Positions 14,817 to 22,901 are shown, counted from the stretch's first letter. The stretch is DNA of 39,994 nucleotides from CAWEHT01 sp963808455 (GCA_963808455.1 CAWEHT010000474.1:1-39994); one strand, 5' to 3'. Notes: generated by a model from the letters alone, not told the origin. A program made the numbers and translations.

Positions 14817-16563
14817 ATGCCACTGCGGAACAAGCTGCGCCTGGGGGCGTGGTTCACGCTATCCCTGCTCTTGGTCTTGCTGATCGGAGCGATCATCAGC
14901 GGGCTGCTGCTATCGCGCCAGCTGACGAACCTGGCCGAAGACGCCGTGGGGTCAAACGGCCTGCTGCTCCTCCGGCTCATGAACTCGGTGCGCGCCTACA
15001 CTTCGAGCAACATCGATCCGTTGGTACAGCCCAGCATGAGCGGCTCACGAGCGTTCATCCCGGAGTCGGTGCCGGCGTTTTCGGCCCACGCGGTCGTCGA
15101 TCAGCTGCGTTCCGCCAGCGCCTACAAGGACTTCGTCTACAAGGAGGCTTCCGACAATCCCACGCTGCCGCAAGACAAGGCGGATGCCTTCGAGACCCAG
15201 AATCCTGCTGCAGTTCCGGAAGGCCCCGAACACGCCCCAGGTGACCGGCTTCACGCAGATGAACGGGCAGCCGGTCTTTTACAGCGCCCGGCCGCTGGTT
15301 GTTTCCGGCCAGAGTTGCCTGGCCTGCCACAGCACCCCGGCGGCCGCGCCGGCGGCCATGGTGCAGCGCTATGGGTCAAAGGATGGCTTCGGCTGGCAGG
15401 TGGGCCAGGTCATCGCCGCTCAGGTCGTCTATGTGCCGGCCGCAGAAGTGTACGATCAGGCCCGGCGCACATGGCTTGGCGTGATGGCCATCGCCATGGG
15501 CGCCTTCGTGGTGGCCATCGTGCTCCTCAACCTCCTGCTGCGCCAGGGTGTGCTGGCGCCGATTCAGCAGATGGCTGCCTTGGCGGAGAGGATCGGCGCC
15601 GGCACCGTGCACGAGAACGAAGGGCAGGAATTGTCGCCGGTGGCCGCCCGCTCGGACGAGTTGGGGCAAATGGCGCGTGTCTTCCAACGTATGGCGCACG
15701 AAGTCTTCGTTCGGGAACAAAGCTTGCGCCAGCAATTGCAAGCCCTGCGCATCGAGATCGATGAGGTCAAGAAAGCACATCAGGTAGCCGAGCTGGTCGA
15801 GACCGACAGCTTCCAGGAACTGCGCGCCAAAGCCCTACAATTCCGGCAACGGCACCGCCCGGCAGATGCCGAGATGGCCGCGCCTGAAGACAGGCCCGCC
15901 GAGCCGCCCCAGCAGCCGACTGAGGCAGCCGCCCCCGAAGAGGCACCTCTCTCGGCCGCGCAGGCATCGCCTGCCGCCGTCCCACCGCCGGCAACCTCCT
16001 CGGATGCCACCCTGGTCAGGCCCGCCGAGCCGCCCCAGGTGCCGGCTGAGGCAGCCGCCCCCGAAGAGGCACCTCTCTCGGCCGCCCAGGCATCGCCTGC
16101 CGCCGTCCCACCGCCGGCAACCTCTTCCGATGTCACTTTGGCCAGGCCCGCCGAGCCGCCCCAGGTGCCGGCTGAGGCAGCCGCCCCTGAAGAGGAATCT
16201 GTCTCGGCCGCCCAGGCATCGCCTGCCGCCGTCTCAGAGCCGGCAAGCGCCTCGGATGCCACCTTTGAGCCGCTCAGACAGCAGCTGACCGCGCTCGACC
16301 GGGTCGATGGCGTCACGCCGGTTGAGATCCTGGCCTTGCCGGAGGGCCTACAGTCCAGCTTCAGGAAGCTGCTGAAGGGGAATATGACGTCGAGCGAGCT
16401 GGGACGCGAACTGCACCTATCCGAGGACCACGCGCGCCAGCTTGCTGAGATGCTGGTGGACAAGGGCTTTCTGCAGAGCGAACAGGGGCCGGAAGGTGGC
16501 CTCCCGGTCTTCAGTGTTCGTTTCGCGCGCCTGCGCCCGCGGAGGACCCCGCCCGCGCGCTAG
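14817..16563 (+). CDS. Membrane sensor with heme-type DUF3365 domain, HAMP and repeat linker; one +1 frameshift as read
   Basis: Restoring one extra C in the run at 15196-15198 joins two frames into about 581 residues. A transmembrane helix lies near residues 10-33. A periplasmic DUF3365/Tll0287-like domain follows, with QSCLACHSTP near residue 166, a single CxxCH c-type heme motif. Next come a second transmembrane helix (VMAIAMGAFVVAIVLLNLLL), a HAMP-like segment, and a coiled coil (LRQQLQALRIEIDEVKK). Three 42-residue Pro/Ala/Glu repeats follow, then a C-terminal region (LGRELHLSEDHARQLAEML) that looks like a winged helix. There is no kinase domain, so output must go through a partner such as the MinD-like ATPase or the kinase-phosphatase upstream. 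It is probably a redox or gas sensor. Confidence 0.82.
15895..16272 (+). repeat. Three in-frame tandem copies of a 126-bp repeat inside the sensor gene
   Basis: Copies begin at 15895, 16021 and 16147, each with CCCGCCGAGCCGCCCCA, and each is 126 bases (42 codons). Copies 1 and 2 are nearly identical; copy 3 has diverged at its end. The encoded unit is Pro/Ala/Glu/Ser-rich and likely an extended linker between the coiled coil and the C-terminal domain. The near identity points to recent expansion. Confidence 0.9.
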
Positions 16564-16641
16564 AGAAAAGCAGATGTTCCGCAGCACGACTTCCCCCTGC
16601 CTCACGGCGCCGCCGGTATTGAAGATACCCTGTGCCGGCAA

Positions 16642-16671
16642 TTGACCTCAGCCCATTTTCTGTGCTATGAT
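16642..16671 (+). promoter_or_regulatory. Sigma-70-type promoter upstream of the pan operon
   Basis: TTGACC at 16642-16647 and TATGAT at 16666-16671 are separated by 18 bases. Both boxes are one mismatch or so from consensus in otherwise GC-rich DNA. A start near 16678 would leave a leader of about 200 bases before panB. The same box pair occurs ahead of the phosphoesterase at 21417. Confidence 0.72.
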
Positions 16672-16822
16672 GCTCTTGTCGGCGACCCTATGGGCGGCGA
16701 GCGACTGGCAGGGATACCCGGGCGGGTTGTTCTGGCGAGACCTTCGATCTTGCCGGTGTATAGTTCAAGCGTCGCTTGGATCGCGTTGGCGACCGAGACG
16801 GCGGGCCCTGTTTGGTTAGCCG
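16672..16822 (+). promoter_or_regulatory. Structured 5' leader of panB, candidate regulatory RNA
   Basis: About 150 bases between the promoter and the leader terminator hold no convincing reading frame. A 9-bp stem is formed by CTGGCGAGA (16732-16740) and TCTTGCCGG (16748-16756), with a 7-base loop. A second stem pairs GTCGC (16771-16775) with GCGAC (16789-16793). A GGCGGGC stretch near 16798-16805 could compete for the left arm of the terminator. A conserved 'pan' RNA motif upstream of panB genes has been described in several phyla, including Chloroflexi. I cannot confirm a match by eye. Confidence 0.5.
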
Positions 16823-16857
16823 CGCCCTTCGGTTGCCGAAGGGCGTTTCTATTTCTT
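16823..16857 (+). terminator. Intrinsic terminator/attenuator in the panB leader
   Basis: CGCCCTTCGG (16823-16832) and CCGAAGGGCG (16836-16845) form a perfect 10-bp stem with a TTG loop, followed by TTTCTATTTCTT. It lies after the promoter at 16642 and 21 bases before panB, so it can only make sense as an attenuator of pan transcription. The less likely alternative is a terminator of the upstream sensor operon placed downstream of the pan promoter. Confidence 0.75.
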
Positions 16858-16878
16858 GGAGAGAATTGGGGGCAGGCT

Positions 16879-17751
16879 ATGGCAACGAAGAAAATGACCA
16901 TCGTGGCACTGCAAGAAAAGAAACAGCGCGGCGAGCCGATCACCATGATCACGGCCTACGACTATCCCAGCGCCCTGGCAGTCGAGCAGGCGGGCATCGA
17001 TACCATCCTGGTCGGCGATTCGCTGGGGATGGTGGTGCTGGGCTACGAGTCCACCGTTCCGGTCACGATGGAAGAGATGCTCCACCATTGCAAGGCTGTG
17101 CGCCGGGGCGCCAGCACACCCTGGATGATCGGCGATATGCCGTTCATGTCGTATCAGGCCGGCACGAGCGAAGCGGTGCACAATGCGGGGCGGTTTCTGA
17201 AAGAGGCCGGGATGGATGCGGTGAAGCTCGAAGGCGGGCTGGAAGTGGCTCCGACGGTCTCGGCCATCAACGCGGCCGGCATACCGGTGGTCGGTCACAT
17301 CGGGTTCACGCCGCAGGCCGTCAGCAAGCTGGGCGGGCATCGCGTACAGGGGCGGAGCGCGGCGGGCGCCAGACGCCTGCTCGACGACGCCCTGGCGCTC
17401 GAGCAGGCCGGGGCCGTGATGCTGGTGATGGAGATGGTGCCCGATCGCCTGGCAGCCGAAGTGGCCCGTCGCACCCGGATTCCCGTGATCGGCATTGGCG
17501 CCGGGGCCGGTTGCGATGGCCAGGTGCTGGTTCTGCACGACCTGCTGGGGCTGTTCCAGCGTTTCACACCCCGCTTTGCGAAGCGCTACGCCGAGCTATC
17601 GGCAGAAATGGCCCGTGCTCTGGCCGACTACCGTGCGGACGTGTCCGCCAAACGTTTCCCCGACGCCGAGCACAGCTTCACGGTTGACGACGCAACCTGG
17701 CGCGAGTGGCTGGCTACCCTCCCCGAGGCGCCCACCCGCGAGCCTGCCTGA
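16879..17751 (+). CDS. panB: 3-methyl-2-oxobutanoate hydroxymethyltransferase PanB
   Basis: 290 residues. It transfers a hydroxymethyl group from 5,10-methylene-tetrahydrofolate to 2-oxoisovalerate to make ketopantoate. The TIM-barrel landmarks are clear: ITAYDYPSA, ILVGDSLGMVVLGYE (metal Asp), GDMPFMSYQ (second metal Asp), AVKLEGG, GHIGFTPQ, and the catalytic Glu region VMEMVP followed by IGIGAGAGCDGQVLV. ATG 16879 gives the usual start MATKKMTIVALQEKKQRG; GGGGGCAGG precedes it. It is the first gene of panBCDE and lies behind the leader attenuator. Confidence 0.97.
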   Translation: MATKKMTIVALQEKKQRGEPITMITAYDYPSALAVEQAGIDTILVGDSLGMVVLGYESTVPVTMEEMLHHCKAVRRGASTPWMIGDMPFMSYQAGTSEAVHNAGRFLKEAGMDAVKLEGGLEVAPTVSAINAAGIPVVGHIGFTPQAVSKLGGHRVQGRSAAGARRLLDDALALEQAGAVMLVMEMVPDRLAAEVARRTRIPVIGIGAGAGCDGQVLVLHDLLGLFQRFTPRFAKRYAELSAEMARALADYRADVSAKRFPDAEHSFTVDDATWREWLATLPEAPTREPA

Positions 17752-17771
17752 GCCGGGAGAGGAGAGTTCGT

Positions 17772-18629
17772 ATGCAGGTAGTGCAAACTGTCGATGAGGT
17801 GCGCCGGGCGCGGCGCGAGATGGGGCTGGGCTCGTGGGGCCTGGTGCCGACCATGGGATTCCTCCACAGCGGTCATTTGTCGCTCGCGCGGCGGGCGCGG
17901 GCTGAGAACGACCACTTAGGTGCCTCGATCTTCGTCAATCCGGCCCAATTTGGCCCGCAGGAAGACCTGTCGGCCTACCCGCGCGACCTGCCGCGCGATC
18001 TCCAGGCCCTGCAGGAAGCCGGCGTCGATCTTGTCTGGATACCCCCAGTCGAAGAGGCTTATCCGCCCGGCTTCCAGACGTACGTGACCGTCGAAGAAGT
18101 CACCAGCCCGCTCGAGGGGGCGGCCCGTCCGACGCATTTTCGCGGCGTGGCGACCATTGTGGCCAAGCTATTCAATGTCTTCCAGCCTGACCGGGCCTAT
18201 TTCGGGCAGAAGGACGCGCAGCAGGTCGTCGTGATCAGGCAAATGGCCCGCGATCTCAACTTCCCGCTCCAGGTGGTAGTCTGCCCGATAGTGCGTGAGC
18301 CGGACGGGCTGGCCATGTCGTCGCGCAATGTGTACCTGACGCCGGCCCAACGCGCTGCGGCACCGGTGCTGTATCGAGCTCTGGGCATGGCGCGCGCGGC
18401 CTGGTTGGCGGGCGAGCACGATGGCGAGCGGCTGCGCCAGATCATGCGCGGCGTTCTGGCATCGGAACCGCTGGCAGTCCTCACCCCCACCGAATACGTG
18501 AGCGCGGCCGATCCGCACACGCTGTGCGAGCTGGGCGACGCCGGCCAGGGTGTGTTGCTGTCGCTCGCCGTCCGCGTGGGCAAGGCGCGGCTGATCGACA
18601 ACATGCTGCTGCCCGAACCCGCGATCTGA
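17772..18629 (+). CDS. panC: Pantoate--beta-alanine ligase PanC
   Basis: 285 residues. It joins pantoate and beta-alanine using ATP to form pantothenate. The nucleotidyltransferase motifs are present: LVPTMGFLHSGHLSL (HIGH-type), SIFVNPAQFGPQEDL, RPTHFRGVATIVAKLFN, YFGQKDAQQ and LAMSSRNVYL (KMSKS-equivalent). ATG 17772 follows GGAGAG. It starts 20 bases after panB and ends 23 bases before panD. Confidence 0.97.
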   Translation: MQVVQTVDEVRRARREMGLGSWGLVPTMGFLHSGHLSLARRARAENDHLGASIFVNPAQFGPQEDLSAYPRDLPRDLQALQEAGVDLVWIPPVEEAYPPGFQTYVTVEEVTSPLEGAARPTHFRGVATIVAKLFNVFQPDRAYFGQKDAQQVVVIRQMARDLNFPLQVVVCPIVREPDGLAMSSRNVYLTPAQRAAAPVLYRALGMARAAWLAGEHDGERLRQIMRGVLASEPLAVLTPTEYVSAADPHTLCELGDAGQGVLLSLAVRVGKARLIDNMLLPEPAI

Positions 18630-18652
18630 ACCCGAAGGAAGTGGAGCGGATC

Positions 18653-19067
18653 ATGTATCGCACGTTGTTGCACGGCAAGATTCATAGAGCGAGGGTCACA
18701 GCTGCCAACATCGACTATGTGGGCTCGATCACCATCGACGGCGACCTGCTGCGGGCATCCGGCATTTACCCGTATGAGCGCGTGCAGGTGGTCGAACGTC
18801 AACAACGGTAAACGGCTGGAAACCTATGTCATCGCCGGGACGCCCGGCGGCGGCTCGATCGAGCTGAATGGGGCCGCGGCCCGCCTGATCCGACCGGGCG
18901 ACAGGGTCATCATCATGGCCTATGGCCAGGTTGAGGAGCCGCTGCCGGCAGACTGGTCGCCCAGGATCGTGCTGGTGGATGAAGCCAATCGGATCCTGGA
19001 GACCCGGCACGCCGAGGCTCCGGGTGAGACTTACCCGTCCGAGCGGGACGCGGCGCGGTGTTGCTGA
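18653..19067 (+). CDS. panD: Aspartate 1-decarboxylase PanD, with a +1 frameshift as read
   Basis: PanD makes beta-alanine from aspartate and matures by self-cleavage to a pyruvoyl enzyme. The cleavage site Gly24-Ser25 is present in NIDYVGSITIDGDLL. As read, the frame breaks after YERVQVV. Removing one base at about 18794 restores NVNNGKRLETYVIAG and the strongly conserved SIELNGAAARLIRPGDRVIIMAYG. The repaired protein is about 137 residues, slightly longer than usual because of a short variable tail. The conservation on both sides suggests a sequencing error. It lies between panC and panE, with panE starting five bases later. Confidence 0.92.
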
Positions 19068-19071
19068 AGCC

Positions 19072-20082
19072 ATGCGCATCACGATCATCGGTGCCGGCGC
19101 CATGGGTTGCCTGTTCAGCGTCTTGCTGGCCGGGGTGGCCGAGGTGCGCCTGCTCGATCGCTCTCCCGCAGTCGTTGCAGCAATCGCCGAGCACGGCGTG
19201 CGCCTGATCGAGGCGCGCCGCGAGGCGGCGGGCCGGCCCGCCACGCCTTCCCGGCCCTTCCAATCGCTTCCCGCCGCCCACCGACGCGCCGCCGGCCGCC
19301 AGCGCGTCGTCCGCGTGCCTATCGCGTCCGATCCCGGCGAGACAGCCCATGCGGACCTGGCTTTGATCCTGGTCAAAGCCGGAGGCACTGCCTGGGCCGG
19401 CGCAATGGCACGGCGCGTGCTCGCGCCCGGCGGGCTGGCGCTCACGCTTCAAAACGGCCTTGGCCAGCGTGAGACCCTGGCCGGCATCCTTGGCAGCGAA
19501 CAGGTCTGGCAAGGTGTGACGGCGCAAGGGGCCACGTTGCTCGGCCCGGGCCGGGTGCGTCACGCGGGCAATGGGCCCACTTACCTCGAAACGCGGCCGG
19601 CTATCGCCGAGCGAGCAGGCGCAGCAGCAGCCGCCTTGCGGCAGGCCGGCCTGGAAGTGTTCCTCGTGCCGGACCTGGAGAGCATGATCTGGGGCAAGCT
19701 GCTGGTCAACGTGGGAGTCAATGCTCTGTCGGGGCTATTGCGGGTCCCCAATGGCGTCCTGGCGGAGACACCGGCCGTGCGACAGCTCATGGCACGGGCG
19801 CTGGCGGAGGCGGTGCAGGTCGCCAAGGCCAAGGGCGTCGCGTTGCCGGACGCCGATCCTGAGGCCAGGCTGGTGGAGGTGTGCCGGGCGACGGCGGACA
19901 ACCGCTCGTCGCTGTTGCAGGACGTGCTGCGCGGTCGCCCGACCGAGATCGATGCCATCAACGGCGCCATCGTGCGCGAGGCCCGCGGCCTCGCCTTGCC
20001 GGCGCCAACTAACGAGTTGCTCGTCAACCTCGTCAAAGCGCTCGAGGCGACGGCAGCCGATCGGATACCGTGTGACCCATGA
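19072..20082 (+). CDS. panE: 2-dehydropantoate 2-reductase PanE (ketopantoate reductase)
   Basis: 336 residues. It reduces ketopantoate to pantoate with NADPH. The N-terminal Rossmann motif ITIIGAGAMGCLFSVLLAG is followed by LILVKAGGT, TLQNGLGQRE and the catalytic-lysine region MIWGKLLVNVGVNALSGLL. The C-terminal ApbA_C domain contains NRSSLLQDVLRGRPTEIDAINGAI. Around residues 50-75 there is an arginine- and proline-rich stretch longer than usual. It could be a true loop insertion or the result of two compensating reading errors. With panB, panC and panD it completes the pantothenate pathway. Confidence 0.95.
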   Translation: MRITIIGAGAMGCLFSVLLAGVAEVRLLDRSPAVVAAIAEHGVRLIEARREAAGRPATPSRPFQSLPAAHRRAAGRQRVVRVPIASDPGETAHADLALILVKAGGTAWAGAMARRVLAPGGLALTLQNGLGQRETLAGILGSEQVWQGVTAQGATLLGPGRVRHAGNGPTYLETRPAIAERAGAAAAALRQAGLEVFLVPDLESMIWGKLLVNVGVNALSGLLRVPNGVLAETPAVRQLMARALAEAVQVAKAKGVALPDADPEARLVEVCRATADNRSSLLQDVLRGRPTEIDAINGAIVREARGLALPAPTNELLVNLVKALEATAADRIPCDP

Positions 20083-20089
20083 GGCGACG

Positions 20090-20275
20090 ATGAATCTCGA
20101 CAAGTTGGCAGTTGCCATCACGCTCTCAGCTCAGGAAGTCGTCGAACTGAAAATGCTGGTCCAGGACGAAGACGAAGCCGGAGCCCTGGAGTTCCTGACC
20201 GTGCTGAAACGCAAAGTGCTCGATGCGGAGCAGCGCCATTGCGGCGATCCCTCCCGGCTGCCGGGCGCAGGCTGA
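20090..20275 (+). CDS. Small protein of unknown function, 61 residues
   Basis: MNLDKLAVAITLSAQEVVELKMLVQDEDEAGALEFLTVLKRKVLDAEQRH and a short tail. The sequence is acidic and strongly helical, with no cysteine pair or membrane segment. It starts eight bases after panE and is probably co-transcribed with it. GAGG lies just ahead of ATG 20090. I do not recognise a family. The regular heptad-like leucines and the tight spacing argue for a real gene. Confidence 0.5.
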   Translation: MNLDKLAVAITLSAQEVVELKMLVQDEDEAGALEFLTVLKRKVLDAEQRHCGDPSRLPGAG

Positions 20276-20290
20276 CGGGCCGGGACGGGC

Positions 20291-21205
20291 TCAGGCCAGT
20301 TCCAAGACGCGGCTCTCCGGATCGCAAGCGAAGTTCCAGAAGGCCTGCTGGGGGGGAGTTGCGCAGCGACGCCGATGGCGTGCGATGTAGACGGTATGTT
20401 TCAGCGCCAGCCCGTTGACCGCAACTTCTGCCACACAACCCAGCCTGAGGGCACGCGCAGCCGCCAGGCGTGGGACAAAGGCGCCGGCAATGCCGGCCTC
20501 GACCGACATGGTGATGGCATCCACATCGCTGAGGACCATGGCAACTTTCAGATCGCTGTTGCTCAAGCCATGCTGCGCCAGGGCCTGAGCCAGCTTGGCG
20601 TACGTATTCGAGGTAGACTCGCGCACGATCAAAGGAAGGCCGAGCAAGTCATGGGGCTCGATATCTGGACCACTGCTCCACGGATGGCCAGCAGGCACAA
20701 TCAGCACGAGGTCATCTTCCAGGATTGCACGCGTTTCCAGATCGCGATGCATCACCTCCACCGACATCAGGGCGATATCGGCCCGACCTTCGACCACCCA
20801 GTCGGCCGCGGAGCGCCGGCAGAGCATGTTGATGGTCACCTGCACGTCGGGACATTGCTGGCGATACTTTGCTAACAACTGTGGCAGCACATATTTGCCT
20901 GCCGTCGTGCCGCAGGCCACGCAGAGCTCGCCCACAACGAGCCCTTCCAGGCCCGACATGACGGCTTCGATGTGTTTCGCCTGGTGCAGCAATTCCTGGG
21001 CCAACGGCAACAGCATCCTGCCAGCATCGCTCAATGTCACGTTGCGGCCGTTGCGCCGGAACAAGTCTACGCCATGCTGCCTTTCCAGGTTGCGGATCTG
21101 CAAGCTGACAGCCGGCTGGCTCAGACCGAGGTGTTGGGCCGCCACCGAGAAGTTCTCGACGAGGGCTGCTTCCACGAACACGTTCAACTCATGTAGATTT
21201 AGCAT
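20291..21205 (-). CDS. LysR-family transcriptional regulator
   Basis: 304 residues. The N-terminal winged helix-turn-helix contains NFSVAAQHLGLSQPAVSLQIRNLE at residues 18-41, followed by LFRRNGRNVTLSDAGRMLLP. The C-terminal co-inducer domain is of the CysB/CbbR-type LysR_substrate class (GTTAGKYVLPQLLAKYRQQCPDVQV). It is convergent with the small gene at 20090. It is divergent from the phosphoesterase at 21581, with a 375-base region between that could hold its operator. Its target and inducer cannot be inferred. Confidence 0.93.
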   Translation of the reverse strand: MLNLHELNVFVEAALVENFSVAAQHLGLSQPAVSLQIRNLERQHGVDLFRRNGRNVTLSDAGRMLLPLAQELLHQAKHIEAVMSGLEGLVVGELCVACGTTAGKYVLPQLLAKYRQQCPDVQVTINMLCRRSAADWVVEGRADIALMSVEVMHRDLETRAILEDDLVLIVPAGHPWSSGPDIEPHDLLGLPLIVRESTSNTYAKLAQALAQHGLSNSDLKVAMVLSDVDAITMSVEAGIAGAFVPRLAAARALRLGCVAEVAVNGLALKHTVYIARHRRRCATPPQQAFWNFACDPESRVLELA

Positions 21206-21416
21206 ATTGGCTGCTCCTCGGGCTCACCATCGAGAGACGATATCGGGCCGGAGAAACCTGCAGGCCAGGTAAGCCGGACGTTATATTACCTTGCCTTATG
21301 TGATACTATAGTCTTGCTCGCCACAATCGTATATGACAGATATCATGTGGATTGCGCCTGAGGCAAAGGTCGCGACCTATGGCCGGCAGACTGACGGGGC
21401 TGACCGGCCGGGCGTG
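21206..21416. other. Intergenic region between the LysR gene and the phosphoesterase promoter
   Basis: This is an AT-richer stretch than its surroundings, especially 21275-21345 (TTATATTACC, GATACTATAG, CGTATATGACAGATATC). It is the most likely place for the LysR promoter and operator. I see no clear T-N11-A palindrome that I would defend, and no coding sequence. Confidence 0.35.
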
Positions 21417-21446
21417 TTGACAGTGCCAAGTCGGGCATGTTATGAT
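21417..21446 (+). promoter_or_regulatory. Sigma-70-type promoter of the phosphoesterase gene
   Basis: TTGACA at 21417-21422 is a perfect -35 box. TATGAT at 21441-21446 is one base from consensus, and the spacer is 18 bases. A start near 21453 gives a leader of about 130 bases. Within it, GCTGGCGAGGT (from 21460) can pair imperfectly with GACCTCGTGCCAGGC (from 21521). Confidence 0.75.
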
Positions 21447-21580
21447 GCCGCACACGTTTGCTGGCGAGGTGCCGGCCTGGAAATCGGCGCGTGCCCCCGA
21501 TGAACTCGGTTTTCGTAGGGGACCTCGTGCCAGGCAAATGTCAGTGGAGCTTGACCTGCGTGGGTTGCCGTGATGCAGCT

Positions 21581-22246
21581 ATGCGCCTCTTGACGATCAG
21601 TGACAAGGTCGAACCGGTGCTCTACAGTTCCTACATCCGTGACCGCGTGGGCAAGATAGACCTGGTGCTGGCTTGCGGCGATCTCCCCTACGACTATCTC
21701 GAGTTCATCGAAAGCTCATTGGATGCGCCTCTGTTCTTCGTGCACGGCAACCATGACGTCCCCATCACGGATCGGCTGGAGCAACCGAAGCTCGGCTGGG
21801 CTATCAACCTGCACGGGCGAACGCTGCAGCACAGCGGCCTGCTGCTGGCAGGGTTGGAAGGCTGCCGGATGTACAATCCGGGCGCATCTTATCAGTACAC
21901 AGAGGGCCAGGCCGGCAAGCAGGCTTTCCGCCTGGGGTGGCTGTTGCGCCTCAACCGGCTGCGGCACGGGCGCTACCTGGATGTACTCGTCAGCCATGCG
22001 CCGCCGTTTGGCATCCACGACGCGCGTGATGTGGCCCACACAGGCTTTGGCACGTATTTGGCACTGCTGCGGCGCTATCATCCCGCGTTGATGGTCCATG
22101 GCCATTACCACATTTATGACCGGAATGCCCCCTCAGACACGGCCTACCAGGGGGTCCGGGTGGTCAACACGTTCGGCTATCGCGTGATCGAACTGGCACC
22201 GCGCCCGAACGGGGCCGGTTGGGAAGTGCTCAGCACCCGCCTCTGA
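21581..22246 (+). CDS. Calcineurin-like metallophosphoesterase
   Basis: 221 residues from ATG 21581, giving MRLLTISDKVEPVLYS, a natural first beta strand. The frame is open upstream, but those codons look non-coding. Metal-site motifs are ISD (first Asp), LACGDLPYDYLEF, FVHGNHDVP, LVSHAPPFGIHD and VHGHYHIYD. The usual first motif DxH is DxV (DKV), a substitution I associate with a subfamily of small bacterial phosphoesterases. The substrate is unknown (cyclic nucleotide, phosphodiester or protein phosphatase are possible). No strong ribosome site is visible. Confidence 0.85.
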   Translation: MRLLTISDKVEPVLYSSYIRDRVGKIDLVLACGDLPYDYLEFIESSLDAPLFFVHGNHDVPITDRLEQPKLGWAINLHGRTLQHSGLLLAGLEGCRMYNPGASYQYTEGQAGKQAFRLGWLLRLNRLRHGRYLDVLVSHAPPFGIHDARDVAHTGFGTYLALLRRYHPALMVHGHYHIYDRNAPSDTAYQGVRVVNTFGYRVIELAPRPNGAGWEVLSTRL

Positions 22247-22264
22247 TCCCGGTGCTCTGCGAAC

Positions 22265-22292
22265 CTTCTTCGAGGACCCGTCCCCGAAGAAG
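22265..22292 (+). other. Strong hairpin between the phosphoesterase and LOG-family genes
   Basis: CTTCTTCG (22265-22272) pairs with CGAAGAAG (22285-22292). GGA/TCC inside closes a CCCG loop with one A-C mismatch. No T run follows. It may terminate weakly or stabilise the upstream mRNA. Confidence 0.5.
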
Positions 22293-22319
22293 ACAACGCG
22301 CGCGAATCGGAAGATTGTA

Positions 22320-22901
22320 GTGGAAGCCAAGCCTTCGGAGAACAAACCACGAGTCGTCGCCGTGTTTGGCGGCTCGCGCCGTGACGAAGACAGCATGCTG
22401 TATCGCGAGGCTTACGAGCTGGGCGGCGCACTGGCCCGCGCCGGATACACTGTGCTCAGCGGTGGCTATGGCGGCAGCATGGCCGCCATCAGCCACGGAG
22501 CGGCCGATGCGGGGGGACACGTCATCGGGATCACCTGTGCCGTCTTCGATCCTCTGCTCCCGAACCGGTGGCTGACCGAAGAGATCAGGGAGCCTGACAT
22601 GCTGGCGCGCCTTCGAACCATGGTGGAACGCGCCGATGCCTTCGTCACGCTGCGCGGCGGCATCGGCACCCTGTCCGAGCTAACGCTAGCCTGGAGCTTG
22701 TTGCAAACGCGAGCCTTCGCGAAGCCGTTGGTGCTGCTGGGGGTTGACTGGCAGCACGTCCTGGATGCCTTCCGCGCCCACACCGACATCGGTGATTCGA
22801 TCATGGCCCTGGTACAGGTCGTGCCCGATCCCGCCGCGGCCGTCGCAGTGCTGGCCGCGCCGCGGCGCCCAGCGCCACCTTTGCCCCCTGCCGCGGGTTG
22901 A
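22320..22901 (+). CDS. LOG-family protein (lysine-decarboxylase-like Rossmann fold)
   Basis: 193 residues from GTG 22320. VAVFGGSRRDEDSMLY opens a Rossmann-like fold, with VLSGGYGGSMAAISHGA and the family motif LRGGIGTLSELTLAW, corresponding to PGGxGTxxE with Pro replaced by Arg. LOG proteins hydrolyse nucleoside 5'-monophosphates to base and ribose phosphate (cytokinin-activating in plants), or bind nucleotides. The next gene is a nucleobase permease, which fits a nucleotide or base salvage role. The tail is proline- and alanine-rich. Confidence 0.85.
   Translation: MEAKPSENKPRVVAVFGGSRRDEDSMLYREAYELGGALARAGYTVLSGGYGGSMAAISHGAADAGGHVIGITCAVFDPLLPNRWLTEEIREPDMLARLRTMVERADAFVTLRGGIGTLSELTLAWSLLQTRAFAKPLVLLGVDWQHVLDAFRAHTDIGDSIMALVQVVPDPAAAVAVLAAPRRPAPPLPPAAG

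Noticed and set aside
21458..21580. An earlier start for the phosphoesterase
   Set aside because: The extra codons lie in the leader right after the promoter and do not resemble the family; the first beta strand begins at ATG 21581.
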